Notes: generated from the letters alone by a model not told the origin. 64,000 bases of DNA from Anaeropeptidivorans aminofermentans (GCF_940670685.1 NZ_OW711693.1:1798001-1862000), one strand, 5' to 3'; shown: positions 35,501-44,432, numbered from the stretch's first letter. Made by a program: numbers and translations.

Positions 35501-37462
35501 ATGGAAATTATATTGGCCAAATCGGCAGGTTTTTGCTTTGGCGTATCCAGAGCTGTTAAAATGGCTTATGAAAATGCCGGAGAAAACGTATATACCTATG
35601 GGCCTTTAGCTCATAATAATGATGTAATTAATGATCTTAGAGAAAAGGGAATTAAAATAGCAGATTCTATTGAAGGGCTTCAAGCAGACAAATTAATCCT
35701 TCGCGCCCACGGTGTAGGGCCGGAGGTATATAAAAGCCTTGAAGAAAGAAATATTGAATTTGTAGACTGTACCTGCCCTTGTGTGAAGGTGATTCATAGA
35801 AAGGTGCAAAAATGTTTTAATGAAGGCTTTGACATAATCATTATAGGTGATGCCAATCATCCCGAGATTAAAGCCATAAATGCATATGCTGATAATAAAA
35901 GCGTAATTATAGGCAATATGGAAGAAGCACAGAGTGCAGAGCTTTCTATAGACCGTAAATACTGCCTTGTAGGTCAGACTACATTTAACAGAAATCTTTT
36001 TGAAGAAATAACAGATGTTTTAAAAGAAAAATTAGAACATCTTATAATATACAATACCATATGTGACGCTACCAGAACAAGGCAGGAAGAAGCCTTGAAA
36101 ATTGCAGGAAAAGTAGACCATATGATAGTACTGGGAGATAAAAAAAGCTCAAATACTACTAAATTATATGAAATATGCAAAAAAACTTGCAAAAACACAT
36201 ATTTTATTGAAAGTATTAGCGAATTAGAGTTGAATATTTTTAATTCTTTTGATAAAATTGGAATAACGGCTGGTGCATCTACCCCGCCAGCAATTATAAA
36301 GGAGGCTATATTTAGAATGAGCGAGCTTGATAATAATGCTATGAATACCAATCAATCTTTTGAGCAAATGCTTAACGAATCTCTTGTTACCTTACATACC
36401 GGGGACATTGTTAAAGGGACCGTTATACAAATAGTAAACGGAGAAGTTTCTGTAAATTTGGGATATAAATCCGACGGTCTTATACCAAGAGGCGAGTTTT
36501 CTGATAATCCTGATGTTAATCCTTCTGAGGTTTTAAAAGAAGGAGACGAAATTGAAGTTTTTGTTGTGAGGGTTAACGATGGAGACGGAAACGTTTTACT
36601 TTCAAAAAAGAGACTTGAAATGCAAAAAGGATACACAGAGCTTGAAGAAGCTTTTAATAATAAAACAACGGTTAAAGGAAGAGTTACTGAAGTAGTTAAG
36701 GGCGGACTCATAGCAACTGTTAAAGGTGTAAGAGTTTTCATTCCTTCCTCCCAAATATCCGGTAGATTCGTTGATGATCTTAATCAGTTTGTAGGCAAGG
36801 ATTATAATTTTAATGTGCTTGAATTTGACAGACAAAAACGCCGTATCGTGGCAGGAAGAAAAGAGCTTGTTCAGACAGAGGAGAAGCTTAAAAAAGAAGC
36901 GGTGTTTAATAATATTGAAGTTGGCCAGAAGGCAGAGGGCACAGTAAGCCGCCTTGTAGATTTCGGTGCTTTTGTTGACCTTGGCGGAGCCGATGGCCTT
37001 ATTCATATTTCTGAAATGAGCTGGGGAAGAGTTAAAAAGGCTTCTGATGTTCTTAAAGAAGGGGACAAGGTTACGGTTTCCGTATTAAACGTAGATAAAG
37101 AAAAAGGCAAAATTTCTCTTTCTCTTAAAGACGTTATTGAAAACCCATGGAATAATATTTCTGAAAAATATCCTGTGGGAGAAATAGTAGAAGGCAAAGT
37201 AGTAAGACATGTTCCTTTCGGTGCTTTCGTTGAGCTTGAACCAGGGGTAGACGGTCTTGTTCATATTTCTCAAATAGCTCAAAAGCATGTTGTTAAAGCA
37301 GAGGACGAGCTTAAAATAGGTGAAATCATTAAAGTTAAAGTTATGGAAGTTGATGCCGAAAACAAAAAAATCAGCCTTTCCAAAAAAGAGGTTGACGGAA
37401 TTAAGGCAGAAGATGCACCTGGTGAAGAGACTCCTGCTGAAGAAGCGAATCCCGAGGCTTAA
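35501..37462 (+). CDS. ispH: IspH-ribosomal protein S1 fusion
   Basis: This 653-residue protein joins two functions. Residues 1 to about 283 are 4-hydroxy-3-methylbut-2-enyl diphosphate reductase, with iron-sulfur cysteines in AGFCFGVSRA, DCTCPCV and YNTICDAT; it makes IPP and DMAPP in the MEP isoprenoid pathway. From about residue 295 follow four S1 RNA-binding domains (starts near 298, 383, 468, 553) with repeated GFV/LIH and KISLS patterns, as in 30S protein S1. This fusion is known from many Clostridia. The C-terminus is an acidic tail. The start has only a GGAGATGG-like site. Confidence 0.96.
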   Translation: MEIILAKSAGFCFGVSRAVKMAYENAGENVYTYGPLAHNNDVINDLREKGIKIADSIEGLQADKLILRAHGVGPEVYKSLEERNIEFVDCTCPCVKVIHRKVQKCFNEGFDIIIIGDANHPEIKAINAYADNKSVIIGNMEEAQSAELSIDRKYCLVGQTTFNRNLFEEITDVLKEKLEHLIIYNTICDATRTRQEEALKIAGKVDHMIVLGDKKSSNTTKLYEICKKTCKNTYFIESISELELNIFNSFDKIGITAGASTPPAIIKEAIFRMSELDNNAMNTNQSFEQMLNESLVTLHTGDIVKGTVIQIVNGEVSVNLGYKSDGLIPRGEFSDNPDVNPSEVLKEGDEIEVFVVRVNDGDGNVLLSKKRLEMQKGYTELEEAFNNKTTVKGRVTEVVKGGLIATVKGVRVFIPSSQISGRFVDDLNQFVGKDYNFNVLEFDRQKRRIVAGRKELVQTEEKLKKEAVFNNIEVGQKAEGTVSRLVDFGAFVDLGGADGLIHISEMSWGRVKKASDVLKEGDKVTVSVLNVDKEKGKISLSLKDVIENPWNNISEKYPVGEIVEGKVVRHVPFGAFVELEPGVDGLVHISQIAQKHVVKAEDELKIGEIIKVKVMEVDAENKKISLSKKEVDGIKAEDAPGEETPAEEANPEA

Positions 37463-37496
37463 TTATTGTTATAACTATTAATTAAAAAGAAGTTGT

Positions 37497-37527
37497 AAAA
37501 GCGTTGATAAAAATCAACGCTTTTTTG
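37497..37527 (+). terminator. ispH-rpsA terminator
   Basis: AAAAGCGTTGAT pairs with ATCAACGCTTTT around a short A-rich loop, ending in a T run. Confidence 0.9.
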
Positions 37528-37632
37528 TAATTGTTTTATATTATTTTTAAAGAATAATTATAGTAATTTCGTATGAAATAGTGAAGAGATGGTATAAGGG
37601 CATCTCCTACAGAAAAAATCTGCATTCCTATT

Positions 37633-37762
37633 TATAGTATATTTCAAGTTAAACAGTAATAAAAACCATATATTTTGAAGGGCTTAAACATAGGGATTCT
37701 ATATGTTTAGGCCGTTTATGAAAAATAGATTTTTATTACATCCTTCAGTGAAATTTACTATA
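37633..37762. repeat. MITE-like inverted-repeat element C
   Basis: TATAGTATATTTCAAGTTAA at the left and the inverted TATAGTAAATTTCACTGAAG at the right. The inner part GGCTTAAACATAGGG and TTTAGGCCGTTTATGAAAAA matches element B, lacking B's internal 105 bp. It appears to be the uninterrupted form. Confidence 0.72.
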
Positions 37763-37768
37763 AGTTTA

Positions 37769-37857
37769 AATTTACTATATAGCAAATATAAAATTAAATT
37801 AGGAAGAAAATTGTATATTAAGCTTTTGCTTCTTCTTTATAAGAAATTTACTATAGT
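37769..37857. repeat. MITE-like element, short neighbouring copy
   Basis: TATATAGCAAATATAAAATT on the left and the inverted CTATAGTAAATTTCTTATAA with AGAAGAAGCAAAAGC on the right. It directly follows element C. Two small open frames in this region are made of repeat sequence and I do not call them. Confidence 0.45.
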
Positions 37858-37870
37858 TTTAAAAACCATT

Positions 37871-37907
37871 AAAAAAGCCTATCGGCAAATAAACTGTCGA
37901 TAGGCTT
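37871..37907 (-). terminator. lysA terminator
   Basis: On the minus strand AAGCCTATCGAC and its imperfect complement (GCCGATAGGCTT) enclose a loop of about 10 bases, followed by TTTTTT. It lies 30 bp past the lysA stop. Confidence 0.82.
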
Positions 37908-37936
37908 ATAGCTTTTATAAAACGGTTTTATGTTTA

Positions 37937-39196
37937 TTATAAAGATATATAATTTTTCAATAAATCTTCTATATTATCTCTTTTTCTTACAAGCTTTACT
38001 TCTCCGTTTTCACGAATAAAAACTTCTGCAGGCCTAAGCCTGTTATTATAATTTGAGCTCATTACCATTCCGTAGGCTCCGGCATCTAAAACGCCTATGA
38101 TATCTCCTTCATGGATTACGGGAAGCTCTCTCTTGCCGGCTATAATATCTCCTGTTTCGCAGATATTACCTACGATTGAAGCAATTTCAGTGACTTTTTC
38201 GGGATTTTCTCTTTTTGTATATACTTCTATTCCATGAAATGAATCATACATCATTGGCCTTGCAAGAACATTAAAGCCAAGGTCTGTGCCGATATATTTT
38301 TCGTCACCGTTCATTTTTACAGCATGTACCTGGCCCAGAAGAAGCCCGCATTCTGCTGAAATATATCTGCCGGGCTCAATTTTAAATATGAGCTTTTTGC
38401 CGTATTCAGATACAAATGCTTCAATGAATTCACTAAGCTTCTCCCCAAGGCCGGAAAGATTTAATCTTTCTTCACCGTACTGCTTTTTATAGGGGATTCC
38501 GAAGCCGCCGCCGAGATCTATAAATTCTAAATCTTCAAAATGCTTAGCGATATTTATTAGATTTTTAGCTCCTTCAATATAGGAGCCGCCGTCCATAAAC
38601 AGAGAGCCGATATGCTGATTTATGCCTATAAGAGTTAAGCTGTACTTTTCGAGAATTTCTTTTACCTGAGGAATATATTCTTCATTAACGCCGAATTTGG
38701 TTTCCTTTCCTCCGGTTATAACCTTTTTATGATGGCCTGCGCCTACGCCGGGGTTGAATCTTACGGCTACTTTTCCTCCGGGATTTAACCTGCCGTATTG
38801 TTCAAGCTGAGAAAGGGAGTCTACGCTTGTTTTTATGCCTTTATTAATTGCATATTGCATTTCTTCTTCTGAGACATTATTGCTGATATATAAAATATTT
38901 TCAGGCTTAAATCCTGCCATAAGCTCTGCTTCAATTTCTCCGGGGCTCATAGCGTCTACATCTATTCCTTCGTCTTTTACTATTTGAAGAAAAGCAATAT
39001 TTGAATTTGCCTTCGCAGAAAAATTAACTCTGAAATTTTCATAGGAAACAAGATTTTTCATTTCTCTTACTCTTTGTCTTAAAATTCTTTCATTGTAAAT
39101 ATATAATGGTGATCCGTACTTTTCAATAAGCTCGAAGGGATCGGCTCCTTGAAAAAAGTTTTCTCTGTCTGTAACTTCTCCGTTTAATTTTATCAT
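37937..39196 (-). CDS. lysA: Diaminopimelate decarboxylase
   Basis: A 419-residue fold-III PLP enzyme: PLP lysine in NFSAKANSN (about residue 62), GGGFGIPY, EPGRYISAECG and CETGDIIA (substrate-binding CESGD motif variant). It makes L-lysine from meso-diaminopimelate. GGAGG lies 6 nt before the ATG. No lysine riboswitch is apparent upstream. It is a single gene between the ispH-rpsA terminator region and aroC. Confidence 0.95.
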   Translation of the reverse strand: MIKLNGEVTDRENFFQGADPFELIEKYGSPLYIYNERILRQRVREMKNLVSYENFRVNFSAKANSNIAFLQIVKDEGIDVDAMSPGEIEAELMAGFKPENILYISNNVSEEEMQYAINKGIKTSVDSLSQLEQYGRLNPGGKVAVRFNPGVGAGHHKKVITGGKETKFGVNEEYIPQVKEILEKYSLTLIGINQHIGSLFMDGGSYIEGAKNLINIAKHFEDLEFIDLGGGFGIPYKKQYGEERLNLSGLGEKLSEFIEAFVSEYGKKLIFKIEPGRYISAECGLLLGQVHAVKMNGDEKYIGTDLGFNVLARPMMYDSFHGIEVYTKRENPEKVTEIASIVGNICETGDIIAGKRELPVIHEGDIIGVLDAGAYGMVMSSNYNNRLRPAEVFIRENGEVKLVRKRDNIEDLLKNYISL

Positions 39197-39282
39197 CGGG
39201 AACCTCCAAATAAGTATGAGCTAACAATAATATGGTTTACAACATTTAAAGAATAAAAATGCATTTTTATTGCTTAGGGCTT

Positions 39283-39415
39283 GTTTGGAAAATCAAAACT
39301 CTAGTCTATTTTGCTATAAAATAATGACTTCTTCATCGAAAATCCTCAAAATAGCACTGCTATTTCTGCGGTTTTCTCCTCGAATTCATATTTTCTTGCA
39401 AAGTATCCGTCGGTT
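39283..39415. repeat. Long degenerate intergenic repeat, copy b
   Basis: It shares TTGTTTGGAAAATCAAAAC, GTCTATTTTG, TATTTCTGCGGTTTTCTCCT and CGAATTCATATTTTCTTGCA in order with 24211-24475. It fills most of the lysA-aroC spacer and does not encode protein. Confidence 0.5.
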
Positions 39416-39445
39416 TCTCTATTTACAAACAATGCCTAATTAAAT

Positions 39446-40540
39446 TTATAAATATATCTTTTTTAAGTATTCCATTTTGCTGTTAGCATTTAATAAAAGC
39501 ATATCGGTTATAACGATTGCAGCCATTGCTTCGACTACAACGATTGCTCTTGGTACAATAACAGGGTCGTGCCGTCCGCTGATAGAAATTTCTATGTTTT
39601 CCATAGAGGTATTTATGGTTTTTTGCTTCTGTGCAATAGAAGGAGTAGGCTTAAAGGCAGCTCTAAAAATTATATCGGAGCCGTCGGAAATACCGCCTAA
39701 AATTCCTCCGGCATTATTTCTGTATTTAGATACTTTTCCGTCGGAAAATAAAAATCCGTCATTGGAACTGGAACCCTTTAATTTAGGCGCTGAAAATCCT
39801 GCTCCAAATTCAATGCCTTTAACTGCGCCTATGGACGTAACGGCCTTTGCAAGCTCCGCATCAAGCTTATTAAAAACAGGCTCTCCTAAGCCGGGATAAA
39901 CCCCTTTAATGACACATTCGCATACGCCGCCTACGCTATCCATATCTTCCATAGCTTTTTCGAGATATTTAGCCGCTTCAATATATGCTTCATTATCCGG
40001 CATAACAAATGGATTGTCAAACCGTTTTGAAATATCCATACGGCTTCTGTCTACCTCAATATCTCCTAAGGATAAAGTATAGGCAGAAATATCTATATTA
40101 AACTCATTTAATATTTTTCTTGCCACAGCTCCAGCAGCAACCCTCGCGGTAGTTTCTCTACCTGAGGAACGGCCGCCGCCTCTATGGTCTCTTATACCGT
40201 ATTTGGAAAAATAGCTGAAATCAGCATGGCCTGGACGAAAGGTTTCAGCTATTTCAGAATAATCTTTTGAACGCTGATCTTCGTTAAAAACCATAATCGC
40301 AATAGGAGTACCTGTAGTAATATCATTAAATACCCCTGAAAGGATTTGGCAGCTATCTTTTTCAGAACGCTTTGTAGCATATTTTGAAGCGCCGGGCTTC
40401 CGTCTGTTTAAGTCTTTTTGAATATCTTCTTCCGTAAGCCTAAGTCCTGCCGGGCAGCCGTCTATCACAACGCCTATTGCTCTGCCGTGGCTTTCGCCGA
40501 AGGTCGATATTTTAAATTGGCTTCCGTAAATAGAACTCAT
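39446..40540 (-). CDS. aroC: Chorismate synthase
   Basis: A 364-residue enzyme with the family signatures GESHGRAIGVVIDGCPAG near the start, DHRGGGRSSGRETTARVAAG (about residues 118-137) and RAAFKPTPSI. It converts EPSP to chorismate using reduced FMN. AAGGAG lies upstream of the ATG at 40538-40540. Its product is the substrate of AroH at 33690. Confidence 0.97.
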   Translation of the reverse strand: MSSIYGSQFKISTFGESHGRAIGVVIDGCPAGLRLTEEDIQKDLNRRKPGASKYATKRSEKDSCQILSGVFNDITTGTPIAIMVFNEDQRSKDYSEIAETFRPGHADFSYFSKYGIRDHRGGGRSSGRETTARVAAGAVARKILNEFNIDISAYTLSLGDIEVDRSRMDISKRFDNPFVMPDNEAYIEAAKYLEKAMEDMDSVGGVCECVIKGVYPGLGEPVFNKLDAELAKAVTSIGAVKGIEFGAGFSAPKLKGSSSNDGFLFSDGKVSKYRNNAGGILGGISDGSDIIFRAAFKPTPSIAQKQKTINTSMENIEISISGRHDPVIVPRAIVVVEAMAAIVITDMLLLNANSKMEYLKKIYL

Positions 40541-40610
40541 ATAAAATCTCCTTAATCAATTTTTTAAATTTTAGCATTTTATAAGACTATAAACAACATT
40601 TTTTTGCATA

Positions 40611-40638
40611 ATTAATCAAAATCATGATTTTGATTAAT
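40611..40638. repeat. 28 bp perfect palindrome upstream of aroC
   Basis: The half-site ATTAATCAAAATCA is followed at once by its exact complement, with no loop base. It lies about 70 bp before the aroC start. Without a T run on either side it fits a protein-binding operator better than a terminator. The regulator is unknown. Confidence 0.6.
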
Positions 40639-40727
40639 TTGAAAGGCATATTGGGCCATATTCGTATAATTTGATATAAGAAGACTGCGTTTTGTGCCGT
40701 TTATGAACATATTTACCGAAGATAAAT

Positions 40728-40775
40728 AATATAGAAGGAAGTTTCATTGATACAGTAAAAACCATACATTTTAAA
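40728..40775 (+). repeat. Partial MITE-like end (element I)
   Basis: ATATAGAAGGAAGTTTCATT followed by ACAGTAAAAACCATACATTT resembles the left end of element C. No matching right end is found, so it is probably a remnant. Confidence 0.35.
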
Positions 40776-40845
40776 TAAGGCTCCATTAAGGAAGCATATT
40801 TTAGAAAAAATAAAAAGATTAATTATCTGGGCATTTCTGGAGAAG

Positions 40846-40990
40846 TTATGGTATAATGTGAATGTCTTCTCCCTTGAAGGGAGAAGGCATTCATGAGTAA
40901 TGAGTATATTTTGCAAAGCGAAATGTACGAATGCTATTCTTTAGAAGAAGTATATTTTGCGAAGCAAAATGTACGAATGTTATTCTTACG
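40846..40990 (+). repeat. Promoter-plus-hairpin repeat block 1
   Basis: An extended -10 TTATGGTATAAT (from about 40847) is followed by a strong hairpin, CTTCTCCCTT/AAGGGAGAAG. Two direct repeats come next (about 40905-40945 and 40950-40987), each with GTATATTTTGC, a short loop, GCAAAAT-type complement and GTACGAATG. Similar units occur at 42937 and 55205. The block lies upstream of the acetyltransferase gene. Confidence 0.55.
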
Positions 40991-41035
40991 TAGTATTAAT
41001 CTTCTGATAAAAAGAAAATAAATCGGAGGAATGAT

Positions 41036-41509
41036 ATGGAGATACAGCCTCTCAATGAAAGATACTATAAACAGATAAATGAATATATTTTAACCAACTG
41101 GGGGAAACCCATAGTTACAAGGGGAAATATTGTAAAAGAGGAAAATTTATCAGGGTTTGCTGCTTTTGATGAAAATATGCTAATAGGTGCTATTCTTTAC
41201 CAAATTATTGATTTAGAATGTGAGATAGTTGTATTATACAGTCTGAAAGAAAACTCCGGCGTTGGAACGAGGCTGATAAACGCTGTTATTAACGCTGCAA
41301 AATTAAAAAATTGTCAAAGAGTATGGCTTATAACCATGAATGACAATACTCATGCCATAAGATATTATCAAAAGAGAGGCTTTTCTTTAAAAGCAGTTCA
41401 TATAAATGCGTTTGAAGAAACAAGAAAAATTAAAGGCATCTCAGAAAATATTTTAGGAATCGATGATATTCCCGTTCTGCACGAATTTGAATTTGAAATG
41501 ATATTGTAG
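41036..41509 (+). CDS. GNAT family N-acetyltransferase
   Basis: This 157-residue GNAT protein has the acetyl-CoA motif NSGVGTRLINAVINAA (about residues 76-91) and RYYQKRGFSLKAV near residue 120. The N-terminal YINEY/LTNWG start resembles small stand-alone GNATs of unknown substrate. CGGAGGA precedes the ATG. It is followed 40 bp later by a SpoU-type gene and may be co-transcribed with it. Confidence 0.86.
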   Translation: MEIQPLNERYYKQINEYILTNWGKPIVTRGNIVKEENLSGFAAFDENMLIGAILYQIIDLECEIVVLYSLKENSGVGTRLINAVINAAKLKNCQRVWLITMNDNTHAIRYYQKRGFSLKAVHINAFEETRKIKGISENILGIDDIPVLHEFEFEMIL

Positions 41510-41549
41510 CATTATATATATTTATACAAAAACAATAAAGGTGGTAAAT

Positions 41550-42350
41550 TTGCATACGATTTCCAGCAGTTCAAATGAAAAAATCAAGAGGCTAAAGAGC
41601 TTATATACCAAAAAAGGAAGAGAAGAAAATAATTTATTTGTCGTAGAAGGGGAAAAGTTTATTGCAGAAATATCCTGTGATTTTATAATAGACAGTATTT
41701 TTCTTTCAGAGAGCTACTACGAAAAAAACAATAATAAATTAAATTTAGGCTCTGAATATTTTATTGTTAAGGACAATATATTCAAATCTATTTCAGATAC
41801 AGTGAATCCTCAAGGAATTATTGCAGTTGTTCAGGAAAAACAGTATAATATTACCAATATATTTTTAAAGGAAAATCCCTTTTTAATAATAGCCGAAAAC
41901 ATTCAGGATCCTGGAAATATGGGCAGCCTCATTCGGTCTTCTGATGCCTTCGGAGCAGACTGTGTTGTAGCCTGCGAATGCGCGGATATCTATAGCCCTA
42001 AGGTTATAAGGGCTACGGCAGGCTCCATATTTCATATTCCAGTAATAAAAATGCCTTTTGAGGCTATTATAAATATATTAAAGGAAAAAAGCATAAAAAT
42101 AATAGGCACATATCTTAAGGATGCCAAGGACCCTGAAGATATTAATTTTAAAGAAGGTTCGGCTTTGATTATAGGAAATGAAGGTGCAGGAATAAGCTTA
42201 GAAGCTGTAAAAGCTTCAGATGCTTTCGTAAAAATTCCTATGTCTGGAAGGGCCGAGTCTTTAAACGCATCTGTCGCCAGCGGCGTACTGCTTTATGAAG
42301 TGCAGAGGCAAAGAAATAATAAAAAAGAGAGGAATAATTATAATGAGTGA
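41550..42350 (+). CDS. SpoU/TrmH family RNA 2'-O-methyltransferase
   Basis: This 266-residue protein has an N-terminal substrate-binding domain (NNLFVVEGEKFI) and a SPOUT domain with the three motifs IQDPGNMGSLIRSSDAFGAD (about 119-138), IIGNEGAGIS and IPMSGRAESLNASVASGVLL. It methylates ribose in rRNA or tRNA; the RlmB/TsnR-like layout suggests 23S rRNA, but the target site is not known. I choose TTG at 41550, 5 nt after AGGTGG; the GTG at 41541 lies within that site. It overlaps the cyclophilin gene by 8 bp. Confidence 0.9.
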   Translation: MHTISSSSNEKIKRLKSLYTKKGREENNLFVVEGEKFIAEISCDFIIDSIFLSESYYEKNNNKLNLGSEYFIVKDNIFKSISDTVNPQGIIAVVQEKQYNITNIFLKENPFLIIAENIQDPGNMGSLIRSSDAFGADCVVACECADIYSPKVIRATAGSIFHIPVIKMPFEAIINILKEKSIKIIGTYLKDAKDPEDINFKEGSALIIGNEGAGISLEAVKASDAFVKIPMSGRAESLNASVASGVLLYEVQRQRNNKKERNNYNE

Positions 42351-42867
42351 AAAAAATCCTATAGTTACGATTGAAATGGAAAATGGAGAACTTATTAAAG
42401 TAGAGCTTTATCCTGAAATAGCACCCAATACTGTAAATAATTTTTTAAGCCTCGTAAAGAAAGGCTATTACGACGGGCTTATTTTCCATAGAGTTATTGC
42501 CAATTTCATGATACAGGGAGGCTGCCCTCAGTCAATGGGAACAGGCGGCCCAGGATACGGTATAAAAGGCGAATTTAAGCTTAACGGTTTCCAGAATGAT
42601 TTAGCCCACGATGAAGGCGTTATTTCCATGGCGAGGTCCGCCAGCCCCAATTCCGCAGGCAGCCAGTTTTTCATTATGCATAAGAAATCTCCTCATCTTG
42701 ACGGCCAGTACGCTGCATTTGGAAAGGTTATAGAAGGCATGGATACAGTAAATAAAATTGCCGTGACTATGACTGATTTTTCAGACCGGCCAAGAGAAGA
42801 TCAGAGAATGAAGAAGGTTACCGCCGAAACCTTTGGGGTAGAATATCCAGAGCCTGAAAAAATGTAG
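42343..42867 (+). CDS. Cyclophilin-type peptidyl-prolyl isomerase
   Basis: This 174-residue cyclophilin domain shows FHRVIANFMIQGGCP (catalytic Arg), AGSQFFIMH and LDGQYAAFGKVIEGM. It lacks a signal peptide, so it acts in the cytoplasm. AGAGGAA precedes the ATG at 42343, which overlaps the end of the methyltransferase gene by 8 bp. Confidence 0.94.
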   Translation: MSEKNPIVTIEMENGELIKVELYPEIAPNTVNNFLSLVKKGYYDGLIFHRVIANFMIQGGCPQSMGTGGPGYGIKGEFKLNGFQNDLAHDEGVISMARSASPNSAGSQFFIMHKKSPHLDGQYAAFGKVIEGMDTVNKIAVTMTDFSDRPREDQRMKKVTAETFGVEYPEPEKM

Positions 42868-42936
42868 ATTGAAGCATTTAAGTTTATGATATATAAAAGC
42901 GCTGAGCTCATAGGTTTGGCGCTTTTATAAGGTTTA

Positions 42937-43095
42937 TTCACGAATGTATTTTCCGAAGAAAATATACGAGCAGCGTTTGCGCTTATGATATAATATGGAT
43001 AAAACTAGGCTTTACTTAGTTTTATCCACGAATACATTTCACTTCGTGAAATGTATGAGCAGAACCTATGCTTATGATATAATAAAAATTTATAT
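42937..43095 (+). repeat. Promoter-plus-hairpin repeat block 2
   Basis: Two tandem units. Each has a hairpin (ATGTATTTTCC/GAAAATATAC-like, then ACATTTCAC/GTGAAATGT), followed by GCTTATGATATAAT, an extended -10 with TGN before TATAAT (about 42983 and 43073). Between them lies AAAACTA/TAGTTTT. The last TATAAT is about 50 bp upstream of the HAMP-like gene and may drive it. Confidence 0.6.
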
Positions 43096-43130
43096 TAATT
43101 TCATTCTACTATAAATGATAGGGGTAGTTT

Positions 43131-44204
43131 ATGAAGAAACAGATGGCCGGAAAAACGGCGGCCCTTTTAGTATTTCTCTTTTTAATAAGTATTTCAGCTG
43201 TTTTTTTAGGCTTATGGAAAGTAGAGTCGACAGGAATAGCTTATTTTGCTGTTAATACCATTATTTTCTTTATAACAATAGCCTTGGCCCTATATTATTT
43301 TATGAAATATAAAAGCCTTGTAAATATTTCTTGTGACATTTCTGAAAAGTTTGCTTTATGGGAGATAAAACAAAGCGCTGAGCTTTACCATATGGCAGGG
43401 TATTTTAAAATAGCTGAAAATATTAAAAAAATGAATACGCTTATAGAAGATTTTCAAAGGGATTTATCAAAGGGTGAAAAAATCTCCGATACCGATTTAA
43501 ATGGGGCCCTTAAAACTGTGGCTTCCAGATATAATGCTGTTATTCAAAAGAAAGATGAAGCTCAAGAAAGGCTTTTGGAATATAACGAAGAGCTTAAGAA
43601 ACAAATTGAGGGGCTTGCGGAAGCGATTAAAGCATTGCCTCAAACAAAAAGAATCAATATAAGATGCAGAAATAATGATTTAAGCCTTATAGCAGAAAAG
43701 TTTAACGAAATGTACAGATTAACAGGAAGATATCTTAGTGAACTGGAGACTTATTCACAAAATATGATGTCTTCGGGAAAAATTCTATTATATAAAGAAG
43801 AGTATCCTGTAGAGCTAAAGAATATTTATGATAATTTCAATCAGTTTAACGATGAGAATAATAAGCTTATCAAAGAGATTAACGAAGCTATATTAAGAAT
43901 CTCCAGAGGCGAGAATGATTTAGGTCTTGAAGGGCTCTATACGGGAAATTACGCTTCTATTAAAAACAATCTTGAAAAACTTTCAAAAGATTATAGAGAG
44001 CTTAACGAAAAGAAATCTGAAACTGAAAAATCATCAAGGCAGATAAGTTTAAGCGAACCGAAAAATAACGATGAAGACAGATTAGCTGCCAGAAGAAGAT
44101 TAGGGACAGAATATTTGGGAAGCACAATTCCCAAAACCCCAAAGGTAACTGAAAATCTTGATCATATATTTGAATCAAATGATTACGGCAAATATTCCAG
44201 ATAG
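43131..44204 (+). CDS. Membrane protein with HAMP-like modules but no output domain
   Basis: This 357-residue protein has two membrane helices (about residues 9-29 and 36-58) separated by only a few residues, so it has almost no external domain. The rest is helical and charged, with a HAMP-like repeat near 250-290 (ISRGENDLGLEGLYTGNYASIKNNLEKL, as in chemoreceptor poly-HAMP arrays) and coiled-coil stretches. It ends before any methyl-accepting, kinase or cyclase domain. AGGGGTAG precedes the ATG. It may be a remnant of, or partner to, a chemoreceptor; this is inference. Confidence 0.7.
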   Translation: MKKQMAGKTAALLVFLFLISISAVFLGLWKVESTGIAYFAVNTIIFFITIALALYYFMKYKSLVNISCDISEKFALWEIKQSAELYHMAGYFKIAENIKKMNTLIEDFQRDLSKGEKISDTDLNGALKTVASRYNAVIQKKDEAQERLLEYNEELKKQIEGLAEAIKALPQTKRINIRCRNNDLSLIAEKFNEMYRLTGRYLSELETYSQNMMSSGKILLYKEEYPVELKNIYDNFNQFNDENNKLIKEINEAILRISRGENDLGLEGLYTGNYASIKNNLEKLSKDYRELNEKKSETEKSSRQISLSEPKNNDEDRLAARRRLGTEYLGSTIPKTPKVTENLDHIFESNDYGKYSR

Positions 44205-44432
44205 AGAATAATTATTTATATAACTGCAATTGAAGCTTAAATTTTACTTGTTTTTATATTATTTCTATATAATATCCTCTATAAGTATAAGGAAAACAAA
44301 GAACTGTAATAATAGTTTAATAGTAATTTAAGCTATTTGTGGTAAAATATGAAAGATATAAATTATGCAGGACTACATAAGAATTTACTTTTAATCAAAA
44401 GTGAATTTATTATACGAAAGGAAGTGCCATAA

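Larger units (their letters stand above)
40541..41035. other. Spacer upstream of aroC holding palindrome and hairpin repeats
   Basis: This 495 bp divergent spacer contains a 28 bp perfect palindrome (40611-40638), a partial MITE-like end (40728-40775) and a promoter-plus-hairpin repeat block (40846-40990). No gene is visible. Confidence 0.6.

Noticed and set aside
37703-37903. Open frame of 66 codons after ispH-rpsA
   Set aside because: It is made of MITE-like repeat sequence and a terminator; no coding signal.
40611-40638. Terminator call for the aroC palindrome
   Set aside because: There is no loop and no T run, and no gene ends there.
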